DNA of 64,000 bases from Vibrio penaeicida (GTDB lineage: Bacteria > Pseudomonadota > Gammaproteobacteria > Enterobacterales > Vibrionaceae), in contig NZ_AP025145.1 of the NCBI RefSeq assembly GCF_019977755.1, positions 930,001 to 994,000 on the forward strand, written 5' to 3'. How positions within the stretch are numbered: position 1 is the first letter of the stretch; each line of letters opens with the position of its first letter. Shown in pieces: positions 43,186 to 51,913 of the stretch. The notes under the pieces are model-generated. The model was not told the DNA's origin, searched no databases, and worked only from the letters and a program-made list of their open reading frames with translations. Position numbers and translations under genes: made by a program.

Positions 43186-44448
43186 TTAACCGCGTAAAAG
43201 GTGAGTGAGTTGTTGGTGCATCAATTTTTGCTCATGAGGTGTTCCGCCTTTTTCACCCGATGCTTTTGCGTACGCGAAGGCTTTTTCTTCATCACCTGTC
43301 ATTGCATGTAAGTGCGCCATGGTGGCGTCTAACATATGTGTTTTGGATAGCAGGGGTGAGCTCCCAAGTTTTGTCACTACAGCAATGGCTTGCTCTGAAA
43401 AACCTGCGTATCCAAGGGCAACCGCTAAATTTAGCCTCGCCACATCTGAATCGGTTTGTTCGACCAAGGATTTATAAAGGCCAACAATATCCTTCCAGCA
43501 CGTATCCTCAAATGTCTGACTGGTGCAATGTTTCTCGGCTATCGCTGCTTCCAGAAAAAAGCGCCCCTCTGAAGAGGTTTGGGTTGCTTTTGCAATAGAT
43601 AGCATTTTGCAGCCAGCGTCTATGTACTGAGCGTTCCATAGCTGACGATTTTGTAGGTTTAAAGGGATCAGGGCATCGTGCTCATCTAGCCGCGTATCTA
43701 TCCGCGCAATGTGAAAATGCATCAGCGCAAACAGTGAAAGGGTTTCTTTATTGGGAAGCGTGGGGTGCTCTATCACCAACTTCATCAGTGCAATAGCATC
43801 CTGACACAATTCTTTGCGAATCGCTGATTTATGGTCGGAGCAATGAAAACCTTCGTTAAACAACAAATAAAGAACAGTATGAACGCGCTCGATAACCCGT
43901 TGGTAGTCTTCTTCATTGGGCAGTTGATCCGGTAAAGCTTTTAGCTGCTGTTTGGTTCGAAGTAAGCGTTTTTTAACGGTTTCTTCTGGCAACAACAAAG
44001 CGCTGGCTATAGAACGGTTATTAAAGCCACAGAGCGCTTTTAATATAAATGGAATTTGATTTTGTGGCTTAATGTCAGTGGTGCAGCAGAGAAAGATCAT
44101 TCGTAGTTGTTCATCACGAATGTATGGTTCGTTAAATGACTCATCTACCGAGTGGCTCATGGTCCATTCACTTTCAAGTAAATCAGAAAGCTGCTCCGAA
44201 AGCTTGAGCTTATTCTTTTGAGATCGAATCACGTCAATGGCGCGATTCCGAGCGGTTTGAATGAGCCAGGCTTTCGGGTTGTCTGGCAGCCCTTTTTCGT
44301 GCCATTTAAGAAGTGCCGTGTTAAACGCTTCGTGCATCATATCTTCTGCAAGATCGATATTGTGATTGCCGAAGATACGGATCAAGGAAGCCAGTATCTT
44401 GGGCGACTCAGCGCGATAAAGTGAGGATAGGGTGCTCTCTACGTTCAT
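43186..44448 (-). CDS. ECF42-type RNA polymerase sigma factor with C-terminal DUF6596 / TPR-like extension
   Basis: A 420-residue sigma factor. Residues 1-190 hold the sigma-70 regions 2 and 4 (LAEDMMHEAFNTALLKWHEKGLPDNPKAWL; IASALLLPEETVKKRLLRTKQQL). The large C-terminal extension begins at VLYLLFNEGFHC, the DUF6596 signature of ECF42, and continues as TPR-like helices to residue 420. No anti-sigma factor gene is near, consistent with this group, where the extension is thought to control activity. The convergent DGPF gene is the usual genomic companion. Confidence 0.9.
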   Translation of the reverse strand: MNVESTLSSLYRAESPKILASLIRIFGNHNIDLAEDMMHEAFNTALLKWHEKGLPDNPKAWLIQTARNRAIDVIRSQKNKLKLSEQLSDLLESEWTMSHSVDESFNEPYIRDEQLRMIFLCCTTDIKPQNQIPFILKALCGFNNRSIASALLLPEETVKKRLLRTKQQLKALPDQLPNEEDYQRVIERVHTVLYLLFNEGFHCSDHKSAIRKELCQDAIALMKLVIEHPTLPNKETLSLFALMHFHIARIDTRLDEHDALIPLNLQNRQLWNAQYIDAGCKMLSIAKATQTSSEGRFFLEAAIAEKHCTSQTFEDTCWKDIVGLYKSLVEQTDSDVARLNLAVALGYAGFSEQAIAVVTKLGSSPLLSKTHMLDATMAHLHAMTGDEEKAFAYAKASGEKGGTPHEQKLMHQQLTHLLRG

Positions 44449-44523
44449 TCTCTAGGCTCAAGCATATTGGATTAACTATTAGTCTAGTTTATCAGAGCCT
44501 TAGTGCCATGAATGAGACCCGTT

Positions 44524-45300
44524 CTACGCTGCTTTTGGTATTTTGGAAACACTGGCTTGTTGCTTCGTCCAGTAGATCAGCTCCATGCTGGCATCGTGAT
44601 GTTCTACAAATACCGTGCAGTTCTCAATCCAATCGCCGTCGTTAATGTATGTCATGTCGCCACGGTAGGCGATTTCAGGGTAGTGGATATGGCCACATAT
44701 AATGCCGTTGTACCCATTCTTTTCTGCGTAGTTCAAACCCGCTTGCTGATAACGTGCAATGGCTTGGTTGGCTTTAGGTATCTTCTTTTTGATGTAATTA
44801 GAAAGCGAGAAATACTCCATGCCACCCATGGTTCGAAATGTGTTGTACCAGCGATTGATAAACAGCAACAGATCATAAAGCACGTCGCCTAAAGTCGCTT
44901 GCCATTTACCAAGGCACACCTCTGAATCAAATTGATCGCCATGACAAACCAAGTAACGTTTTCCAGTTAATGTCACGTATTCAGCGTAAGGCAATATTTC
45001 GACACCTGCGAAAAACTGCTTTAAGTAGCGCCTCATCGCGGCATCATGATTGCCTGGAATATAGACAACACGAGTCCCACTTTGTTGAAGCTTAATGAGC
45101 CTATGGATCACTCTATGGTGGCTGGAAGGCCAAAACATGCGTTTTCGAAGGGATTGTAGGTCAATGATATCACGTACAAGGTAGAGGGTATCGGCTTGGC
45201 AATTTCGAAGGAGGTCGAGGAGGTAATCCGCTTTGCAATCTTTAAACCCTAAATGTAAGTCTGAGATAAACATACTTCTTACATCAAGTTTTTGCTTCAT
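44524..45300 (-). CDS. LpxH-like calcineurin-type metallophosphoesterase
   Basis: A 258-residue metallophosphoesterase related to UDP-2,3-diacylglucosamine diphosphatase-like proteins. Metal motifs are SDLHLGF (Asp14, His16), GNHD (83-86), CHGDQFD and CGHIHYPE. The second motif, normally GDIID, reads VRDIID here (Arg43): the aspartate is kept but the glycine is lost. No signal peptide. It may act on a lipid-A-type or other phospho-ester; the close housekeeping lpxH is expected elsewhere. It lies apart from neighbours by 280 bp upstream. Confidence 0.85.
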   Translation of the reverse strand: MKQKLDVRSMFISDLHLGFKDCKADYLLDLLRNCQADTLYLVRDIIDLQSLRKRMFWPSSHHRVIHRLIKLQQSGTRVVYIPGNHDAAMRRYLKQFFAGVEILPYAEYVTLTGKRYLVCHGDQFDSEVCLGKWQATLGDVLYDLLLFINRWYNTFRTMGGMEYFSLSNYIKKKIPKANQAIARYQQAGLNYAEKNGYNGIICGHIHYPEIAYRGDMTYINDGDWIENCTVFVEHHDASMELIYWTKQQASVSKIPKAA

Positions 45301-45580
45301 ATTAACCTGCTTGAAGTCGTTACAACGTTTCTAGGTAATAACTTAGGAGGTGCAAATGACAGTCTAGTTAATGATTGATGATGCTTTGTTTAAATGTCGA
45401 TTTGTTACTGAGTGATACATTAAGTGCAAAGAGTTTAAAAATTTGCATGTAATAGATATGTAAATCAATAAGAGCTTGTTTCATAAAGTTTATATTAAAT
45501 TTAATACGTTATTGACTCTTGTGTGTGCATTGCTATATTTGTGCAAAAAATGGAACTAGGCGCATATAAAGGGAACTGAA

Positions 45581-46147
45581 ATGGATCATTCTGTATCACC
45601 ACAAGAACGAGCTTTTATTCAATCTGGAAATCTTGAATTATTTTGGAAGAGTAGACTTGCAAAGAAAGATCCTGTGGCTCGCATTGGTTACGCGTTGTGG
45701 GTGAGTGACGTAAGTAAGTTGAAACATGAAATCCAAAGGGGGGAGTCAAGTTTTTGGAACAACAAAGGCTTTGCATATTGGGAGACAATGGCAAGGTCAA
45801 CGGTCGTTAATTTAGCCGTTGGGCTTGAAAAAGGCGGGTTTCGCGGTACGTTTGGGGAAATGAGAGCGAAGATCAAAGAAGTTGGGTTAGAAGTAGCACG
45901 TCAGCACGTTAGATTTGTGTCTTCTGATTTCAAGAACAAGTTTGGTGATATACCTGGAAAACTAAGCTTAAAACAAATGGCAGACTACCATCATATAGCA
46001 TTTAAAAAATTCAACATACCTTCAGACTTTTATGGTGGGACTTGGTTGAGTGTTGTCCCTGATTCTATTGAATTTAAAACATATGGTGACTTATATTGTC
46101 ACGATTGTGATTCCGCCACTGGTTATCAAGGAGCAACGGCAAGATGA
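45581..46147 (+). CDS. Unrecognised protein, candidate effector
   Basis: A 188-residue soluble protein that I cannot place in a family. Without signal peptide or membrane segment. It has aromatic-rich stretches (YALWVSDVSKL, GFAYWETMARSTVVNLAVGLEKGGF, DFYGGTWLSVVP), charged helices, and a C-terminal Cys-pair (YCHDCDSATGYQG). It overlaps the next gene by 4 bp (ATGA), and that gene starts with a signal peptide. A cytosolic-made protein paired with an exported partner is the layout of secreted effectors with a periplasmic immunity protein. The upstream 280 bp and the coding sequence are AT-rich, consistent with acquisition. No T6SS marker domain (PAAR, MIX, VgrG) can be seen. Confidence 0.6.
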   Translation: MDHSVSPQERAFIQSGNLELFWKSRLAKKDPVARIGYALWVSDVSKLKHEIQRGESSFWNNKGFAYWETMARSTVVNLAVGLEKGGFRGTFGEMRAKIKEVGLEVARQHVRFVSSDFKNKFGDIPGKLSLKQMADYHHIAFKKFNIPSDFYGGTWLSVVPDSIEFKTYGDLYCHDCDSATGYQGATAR

Positions 46148-46728
46148 TCAGAAACTTATTATGTGTCACGCTGTTTATATGCAGCAGTTCTAAGGCTAGC
46201 GTGCTTGAGTGGGGGGGAATGTGTCTACCTGAAAGCCACCTCTCACCTGGCACTGTTATGAATCTAAATACCAGCGACAAAAATTTCGACTCTAGTGATG
46301 GCTATGGACCTTCGCTATATTTCGATGGTCATGAAATAGCGAAACATGTGCCAAAATTTCAGCATCAAGTTATTCGTCCAAATGGTAGCACTGTATTCGA
46401 AAATCTCATGATCAACCTTACACAGCGTAGCTTAGAAGTGCCTAATCTTGGTAACAAGGCACTAACGGAATCTGAAGAGATAAAGTCTCTGTATTTCTAT
46501 GAAGGCACTAGCCCCTATGATTGGCTTGCTTTTAAAAAGAAAGGTGGACACTACGAATTTTGGGGGACATGTGACTCCGATGCTGGCAACGATTATACCT
46601 GTTTGCGTAGCTTGAAAATCAATGACATCTACGCCAATTATTATGTCAGTAACTACAATATTCGTCAGTACGAGCAAATAGAAGTCTTTCTCAAGGATTG
46701 GCTAGAATCAAACGAATGCAGTAAGTAG
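46144..46728 (+). CDS. Secreted protein, candidate immunity partner
   Basis: A 194-residue protein with an N-terminal signal peptide (about 1-18, MIRNLLCVTLFICSSSKA), so it is exported to the periplasm. Several cysteines are conserved-looking in number (CLPESH, CDSDAGNDYTC, NECSK). No family recognised. It is translationally coupled to the upstream gene, and an intrinsic terminator straddles its stop codon. The arrangement suggests the exported partner binds or neutralises the product of the upstream gene; this is only inferred from the layout. Confidence 0.6.
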   Translation: MIRNLLCVTLFICSSSKASVLEWGGMCLPESHLSPGTVMNLNTSDKNFDSSDGYGPSLYFDGHEIAKHVPKFQHQVIRPNGSTVFENLMINLTQRSLEVPNLGNKALTESEEIKSLYFYEGTSPYDWLAFKKKGGHYEFWGTCDSDAGNDYTCLRSLKINDIYANYYVSNYNIRQYEQIEVFLKDWLESNECSK

Positions 46729-46740
46729 TGCTGCATTCGT
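46712..46740 (+). terminator. Terminator spanning the stop codon of the unknown pair
   Basis: ACGAATGCAG and CTGCATTCGT form a perfect 10-bp stem with a 9-nt loop that contains the stop codon, followed by TCTTATCTT. It ends the pair and probably also faces the convergent GntR gene. Confidence 0.6.
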
Positions 46741-46755
46741 TCTTATCTTACGGCT

Positions 46756-47766
46756 CTACAAACTCTCACCCATATCCACCGAGTATTTCAGGTCAATAAC
46801 CTCACCAGTAATGGGTTCACCATTAAGTCGCTTTAGCAGTTCTGTTGCGGCGGTCACGCCAATTTCTTCACGTGGGGTAATGACGGTGGCTAATCTTGGC
46901 GTCATTACTTGGCTTATATCGTGCCCGTGGAATCCAGCAATGCCCATTTGTTCCGGCACTTGTATGCCCAATCTTAGGCATTCATAAAATGCACCAATGG
47001 CTAAGTCATCGTTAGTGCAAAATATGCCATCAATATCTGGGTTATCTGCAATGGCCTTCTGGAGCAATTCGGCACCTAACGTAAAAGAAGACGCGCTTTC
47101 TGTTTGCAGTTCGAGAGGGGTAAGCCCTGCGTTGGTCATGGCTGCGCGATAGCCAGCCATTTTTAATCGAGTACGCAAATCCATACGTGCCGCAAAGTAA
47201 GCAATGTTTTTTCTGCCAGATTGGATCATGGCTTCGGTCATTGATTTTGCAGCGGCGTGATTATCGAATCCGACGGCTTGGTGAAGTGGTTCAGATGTGC
47301 TGTCCATGATTTCGATGACAGGAATAGCAGCCACTTCAAGCATCTTCTTTGCCCTTGGAGTGTGGACGCTTTCCGACAAGATCATGGCATCCACGTTGTA
47401 CGACAGAAGGGACGCAATGTTCTTCTCTTCGATATCGGAACTGTAGCCATAGTGAGCAATCATGGTCTGGTAGCCAGCTGGTGCGGTGACTTGCTCGATG
47501 CCTCTAATCACTTCTGCAAAGACTTGGTTGGTTAATGAAGGAACTAGGACACCAATGGCTTTGCTCTTTGCGTTAGACAGGATGTCAGGAGCCCGGTTAG
47601 GAATGTACCCCAAATCTTCAACGGCTTTCTGAATTTTTACACTCAATTTTTCGGATACCTGTGAAGGGTCACGAAGGCAACGGCTCACCGTCATCTTAGT
47701 CACACCAACGAGGTCCGCAACATCTTGTAGTGTAGGGCGCTTTTTCTTCACTGTAGGGCTTTCCAT
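46756..47766 (-). CDS. gntR: LacI-family gluconate repressor (GntR-like)
   Basis: A 336-residue LacI-type regulator. The N-terminal HTH is LQDVADLVGVTKMTVSRCL and the ligand domain includes AIGVLVPSLTNQVFAEVIRG and DIDGIFCTNDDLAIGAFYE. It matches GntR of the gluconate system and sits beside gluconokinase and 6-phosphogluconate dehydrogenase. The ATG at 47766 has no ribosome site. A GTG at 47751 follows GGAAAG by 7 bases and gives VKKKRPTLQ; it is the better start. A GntR-type operator covers the bases just before the ATG, so it represses itself. Confidence 0.9.
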   Translation of the reverse strand: MESPTVKKKRPTLQDVADLVGVTKMTVSRCLRDPSQVSEKLSVKIQKAVEDLGYIPNRAPDILSNAKSKAIGVLVPSLTNQVFAEVIRGIEQVTAPAGYQTMIAHYGYSSDIEEKNIASLLSYNVDAMILSESVHTPRAKKMLEVAAIPVIEIMDSTSEPLHQAVGFDNHAAAKSMTEAMIQSGRKNIAYFAARMDLRTRLKMAGYRAAMTNAGLTPLELQTESASSFTLGAELLQKAIADNPDIDGIFCTNDDLAIGAFYECLRLGIQVPEQMGIAGFHGHDISQVMTPRLATVITPREEIGVTAATELLKRLNGEPITGEVIDLKYSVDMGESL

Positions 47767-47795
47767 AGAATTGTTACTGGTAACATTCTATGGAA
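47761..47795. promoter_or_regulatory. GntR operator with outer 10-bp arms, upstream of gntR
   Basis: GTTACTGGTAAC (47773-47784) matches the gluconate operators at 52981 and 53007 apart from one base. It is enclosed by a further perfect arm pair TTCCATAGAA (47761-47770) and TTCTATGGAA (47786-47795). The total symmetric region covers 35 bp and includes the ATG of gntR. It is the likely autoregulatory site. Confidence 0.75.
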
Positions 47796-47862
47796 AGCAT
47801 GCTAAAAAAGCAGCGAGAAATCGCAAATTATGTGAGAAATATCGGTGATAGAAAGAAATGTT

Positions 47863-49374
47863 TTAGGAGGTTCGGACTTCTTCTTTGGAGTGGCTGTGCC
47901 ACGTGGTGTGATATTTCTTATCCTCGGATTCATCGGTACGTGAATAACCATGAGAACCAAAGTAGTCACGCTGAGCTTGCAGCAAATTTGCTGGCAACGC
48001 ATCGCATTGAAGCGAATCGAAATAGTTTAAACAAGATGCGATCACTGGAATAGGAACCCCTGATGAAACAGCACTCACCACGGATTTTCGCCAACCTTCT
48101 TGATTGTCTTGTAAAACCTTGTGTATCGAGCGATCTAAGAACAGGTGTTTCAGCTTGGATTGACCATGACCTCCCTCAGCAAATGCAGTAGCGATAGGGT
48201 TTAACAAGTCCGCTCGAATAATACAGCCAGCGCGCCAAATTTGAGCAATCTCGGTAAAATTGAGATCCCAGTTTTGTTCTAAAGCCGTCACACGCATCAA
48301 GTCAAAACCCTGTGCGTAGATACTGATTTTTGCGCAGTACATGGCGTCGTGAAGGTTATTGATAAAAGTTTCACGGTTTGCAGAACAGCTTTCATGAGCG
48401 GAAGGTTGACTAAGAATTTTAGAGGCGGACTGCGAGATGGACTGACGAAGCGCTTTTTGGGCACTAAGTGTGCGAGCATAAACGGCTTCGGTTAAAGAAG
48501 GTGCAGGGCAGCCAACTTGAAGGCTGTTTAACGCAGTCCAAAGCCCTGTTCCCTTTTGCTCCGCTTTATCGAGAACGATATCAACAAAAGGTTTGCCGCT
48601 TTTGTCATCTTGGTGTTGCAAAACCTCTGCACTTACTTCTAAAAGATAGCTGCTTAAAACACCTTGATTCCAACGTTCAAACACTTTAGCAATTTCGCTC
48701 GCGTTTAAATCCAAAGCATCACGCAGCAAATGGTATGCTTCACAGATAAGCTGCATATCGGCGTATTCAATGCCGTTATGTACCATTTTGACGTAATGCC
48801 CAGAACCAGCAGGACCAATGTATGCGCAGCAAGGGCTAGACGTTGCATCATCTTTAGTTACACTGTCACTGTATTTAGCTGAAATGGCTTCAAGTATCGG
48901 TCGCACCATTTTCCAGTCTTCAACATTCCCACTTGGCATTAGTGAGGGACCAAATCGAGCGCCCATTTCACCACCAGAAACAGCCGTTGTGAAAAATCGA
49001 ACTCGCCCATTGTATTTGTCTTCTCGGCTAATCGAATCCGTCCATAAACTGTTTCCAGTGTCGATAACAATATCGTATTCGGATAGCCCTGCTTCTAACA
49101 AGTCTTCGATAGCGTGATCAACCACATCACCAGCGGGAACAGATAAGATAACGATTCTCGGGCTCTGTGAACCTGAAATGATCGCCGATATTGCCGACGC
49201 TGGAAAAAACTTTGCAGAGGTCGCTAGGTTCTCGGCTTCACTATGGGCGCGCTGAACTAAGTTGGTATTAAGATCGAATCCAATGACCGAGTAATCATTC
49301 TCTAACAGGTTTAGCGCAAGGCTTTTTCCCATAACACCTAAACCGACAACAGACACTGTTTTGATTTCGCCCAT
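47863..49374 (-). CDS. gnd: 6-phosphogluconate dehydrogenase (decarboxylating)
   Basis: A 503-residue enzyme that converts 6-phosphogluconate to ribulose-5-phosphate, producing NADPH and CO2. The NADP fold is GLGVMG (11-16). Substrate motifs are AVSGGEMGARFGPSLMPSG and YIGPAGSGHYVKMVHNGIEY with the catalytic Lys and Asn, and WRAGCIIRADLL near the C-terminus. I start it at the ATG that shares one base with the gntK stop (TGATG); 11 codons of open frame lie further upstream. It is slightly longer than E. coli Gnd. Together with gntK it channels imported gluconate to the pentose phosphate route. Confidence 0.92.
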   Translation of the reverse strand: MGEIKTVSVVGLGVMGKSLALNLLENDYSVIGFDLNTNLVQRAHSEAENLATSAKFFPASAISAIISGSQSPRIVILSVPAGDVVDHAIEDLLEAGLSEYDIVIDTGNSLWTDSISREDKYNGRVRFFTTAVSGGEMGARFGPSLMPSGNVEDWKMVRPILEAISAKYSDSVTKDDATSSPCCAYIGPAGSGHYVKMVHNGIEYADMQLICEAYHLLRDALDLNASEIAKVFERWNQGVLSSYLLEVSAEVLQHQDDKSGKPFVDIVLDKAEQKGTGLWTALNSLQVGCPAPSLTEAVYARTLSAQKALRQSISQSASKILSQPSAHESCSANRETFINNLHDAMYCAKISIYAQGFDLMRVTALEQNWDLNFTEIAQIWRAGCIIRADLLNPIATAFAEGGHGQSKLKHLFLDRSIHKVLQDNQEGWRKSVVSAVSSGVPIPVIASCLNYFDSLQCDALPANLLQAQRDYFGSHGYSRTDESEDKKYHTTWHSHSKEEVRTS

Positions 49375-49880
49375 CACGCTTGATTCTCCATAGCTCGGAT
49401 ATTGCACAGAGCAGAGGCAAGAACGTCTTCAACGTTGGCGGTAACATCGACCGTAATGGCTTCGGATGGCAAAGGTTCAACCAGTATGTTGAACTGGCTT
49501 TCTAGCATTTGTTTACCGTTAAAGTAGTGATTAGGGCGAGAACGGTGCCGAGACCATATAGTGTCGAAATCGCCTTTTAGGTAGACAATGGTGATGTCTT
49601 GAGCATTTTCTCTCAATATGTCGCGGTACTCCGGCTTGAGTGCAGAACATGCGATCACGATTCGGTCGTTATCTATAAACAGCGAATTCAGCCTATGCAG
49701 CCACCCCAACCTGTCTTGATCAGACAGCGGAACCCCTTGTTGCATTTTTTCGATATTTTGGGCGGAATGGTAATCGTCGCCATCGAAAAACGGATACTTG
49801 AGCGCTAGGGCGAGCTTGCTTCCAATAAGGCTCTTACCACAACCAGAAACACCCATTACCAAAATTTTCTTATTATTCAT
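49374..49880 (-). CDS. gntK: Gluconokinase
   Basis: A 168-residue P-loop kinase that phosphorylates gluconate at C6. Walker A is GVSGCGKS (10-17), FFDGDDYHSAQNIEKMQQGVPLSDQDR is the gluconate-binding segment, and ACSALKPEYRDILR and RPNHYFNGKQMLESQF are standard for GntK. Its last base overlaps gnd. It lies downstream of the TRAP genes, 94 bp after dctM, probably in the same operon. Confidence 0.93.
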   Translation of the reverse strand: MNNKKILVMGVSGCGKSLIGSKLALALKYPFFDGDDYHSAQNIEKMQQGVPLSDQDRLGWLHRLNSLFIDNDRIVIACSALKPEYRDILRENAQDITIVYLKGDFDTIWSRHRSRPNHYFNGKQMLESQFNILVEPLPSEAITVDVTANVEDVLASALCNIRAMENQA

Positions 49881-49974
49881 GGAGCACTATTTCCTTTGTG
49901 CTGACCGATGTCGCCAGCACGTAAAAATCTTTACTAGATCAACCCAAAGGGCAACCTTACCTAAAATCAATTTG

Positions 49975-51297
49975 CTACTGCCACCACAACGCCAATTGAG
50001 GAAATACAATCACTAGAATCAGCGCGAGTATTTGCAGAGCAATAAAGGGCAATAGGGAGGTGAATATTTCTCCCAAGCTAATGTCTTTTGGTGCCACCGA
50101 CTTAAGATAAAACGCAGCAGGACCAAAGGGTGGAGAAAGAAACGACACTTGCATATTCAGACAGAAGACCACGCCAAACCAAATTGGGTCGTAACCAAGG
50201 CTTATAATAATGGGAACGAAGATTGGCATGGTAAGCAGCGCGACGCCAACCCAGTCGAGAAACATGCCAAGAACCAACAAAATGACCATCATGATGATGA
50301 GTGTTGCCGTTGGGCTACCGCCACTGAGTGATAAAATGGTTTCTTCTACGAAATCAATACCACCCATCAAGTTATAAACCCCAACGAGAGCAGATGCGCC
50401 GATGCCGATCCACATGATCATGCCACAGGTTCGCATTGTTGCTATGGCACTTTCTTTAAGCATTGTCACGTTCATTTCTTTTCGAATGACAGCGCTCAGC
50501 ATGATACCGACGACACCAAGAGCAGAGGCCTCTGTAACTGAAGCGACACCCGTGTAAATACTGCCCAGTACAGTAGCAACAGACAACAATGGAAAGAAGA
50601 GCGCCTTAAAATAGTTGGGCGACTCTGCTTGGTCTTGTGCAAGCTCTTCCTCGCTAGGCAATGGAGCTAGGCTGGGGTTGAGTTTGCATCTAATTAACAC
50701 ATACAGAATGTAAAACGTTGCGAGCATGAATGCGGGCAGAAAAGACGCTTTAAATAAGTCTCCAATTGATACGCTAGCAGTTAAACCGTAAATGATAAGG
50801 ACGATACTAGGGGGCAGCATCGTGCCCAGTGCACCACCCGCACAGGTTGTGCCGATAGCGAGTTTCCGATCGTAGCCTAGGCGCAGCATTTGAGGTAACG
50901 CGAGGATACCAAGAAGGACAGTTTCACCGCCAATAACGCCTGACATAGATGCCAATAGAACGGCTACAAATAATGTTTGAACTGCAACACCGCCGCGAAC
51001 TTTTCGCCCAACGGATTTCATGGCATCAAAGAGATCTCTAGCAATGCCCGAGCGATCAAGTAATGCCGCCATTAACACAAACATCGGGACGGCAAGGAAG
51101 ATGTAGCCATCGACGAAGCCGTACATTCTGCTCGTAACTAAAGGCAGTGCATCTACCCCAAACCAGCCAAGGGTGAAAAACAACGCAACAAAGCCGGTAA
51201 CAAACGCAAGCTGCATGCCAGTGAGCAGCAAGCCGATCATTAACGCAAGCATGAGTAGGCTGCCCCAGCCAATGCCTATTGAAGACAAATCAAACAT
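49975..51297 (-). CDS. TRAP transporter large permease (DctM family)
   Basis: A 440-residue membrane protein with about twelve hydrophobic segments, the ion-coupled translocator of a TRAP importer. PMFVLMAALLDRSGIARDL, GGTVLLGILALPQMLRLGYDRKLA-like and PPSIVLIIYGLTASVSIG segments are typical, as is FLDWVGVALLTMPIFVPI. Its start overlaps the end of the small-permease gene by 8 bp. The gntK-gnd neighbours and the upstream GntR operators point to gluconate or another aldonate as substrate. Confidence 0.92.
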   Translation of the reverse strand: MFDLSSIGIGWGSLLMLALMIGLLLTGMQLAFVTGFVALFFTLGWFGVDALPLVTSRMYGFVDGYIFLAVPMFVLMAALLDRSGIARDLFDAMKSVGRKVRGGVAVQTLFVAVLLASMSGVIGGETVLLGILALPQMLRLGYDRKLAIGTTCAGGALGTMLPPSIVLIIYGLTASVSIGDLFKASFLPAFMLATFYILYVLIRCKLNPSLAPLPSEEELAQDQAESPNYFKALFFPLLSVATVLGSIYTGVASVTEASALGVVGIMLSAVIRKEMNVTMLKESAIATMRTCGMIMWIGIGASALVGVYNLMGGIDFVEETILSLSGGSPTATLIIMMVILLVLGMFLDWVGVALLTMPIFVPIIISLGYDPIWFGVVFCLNMQVSFLSPPFGPAAFYLKSVAPKDISLGEIFTSLLPFIALQILALILVIVFPQLALWWQ

Positions 51298-51841
51298 CCG
51301 TTTTCTTCCTTAGGTTACGAATTTCGGCAATCAAGTGAAGTAAAAATTGCAAAGTCAGTACGCTCAGCGCAACAAAAATTGTTCCTTTCAGCAAGGCAGG
51401 GTAAGGGGGATTCAAAGACGAACCTGAAGTTTCCAAACGAAATTCACCCCATGGCGTAAACCAAGCTTCTGCTGCCATTATGTAGGCTGCGTAAGCCATC
51501 ATCGCTGCAAACGTTAATCCAACAATATGGTGGACTAGGTTTAAATACTTTCGGGTTTTAGGCGAAACATGATCATAAATAAGAACAACCCGAACATGTT
51601 TATCCAGTGCGAACGCGTACAAACCACCTATCACAAATAGTGAACCACCAATAAAAGAAGCCGTCTCGTGTACCCATGTTGTCGGGGCGTTAAATACATA
51701 ACGCATCAACACTTCATAAAATGAAATCGCGACGGTAAAGATGAACAAAAGGCTAAGTAAATTACCGAGTTTCACAATAAATCGATCAAGCGCATTTTTA
51801 GGGGCGTCGTCACTTTGAGTGTCGGTAGAAGAATGTTTCAT
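51290..51841 (-). CDS. TRAP transporter small permease (DctQ family)
   Basis: A 183-residue membrane protein with four hydrophobic helices that joins the binding protein to the large permease. The DctQ pattern is visible in SFYEVLMRYVFNAPTTWVHETASF. I start it at the ATG at 51841 (MKHSSTDTQ), with AAGGAT upstream; a longer frame of 19 extra codons lacks a ribosome site. It lies between dctP and dctM. Confidence 0.9.
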   Translation of the reverse strand: MKHSSTDTQSDDAPKNALDRFIVKLGNLLSLLFIFTVAISFYEVLMRYVFNAPTTWVHETASFIGGSLFVIGGLYAFALDKHVRVVLIYDHVSPKTRKYLNLVHHIVGLTFAAMMAYAAYIMAAEAWFTPWGEFRLETSGSSLNPPYPALLKGTIFVALSVLTLQFLLHLIAEIRNLRKKTDV

Positions 51842-51913
51842 ACAACTATTTATCCTTGAGATTCTGGCAGCTGCACTGGTAATAATGCAGTGCAGCAACC
51901 AGAAATCGATGCC

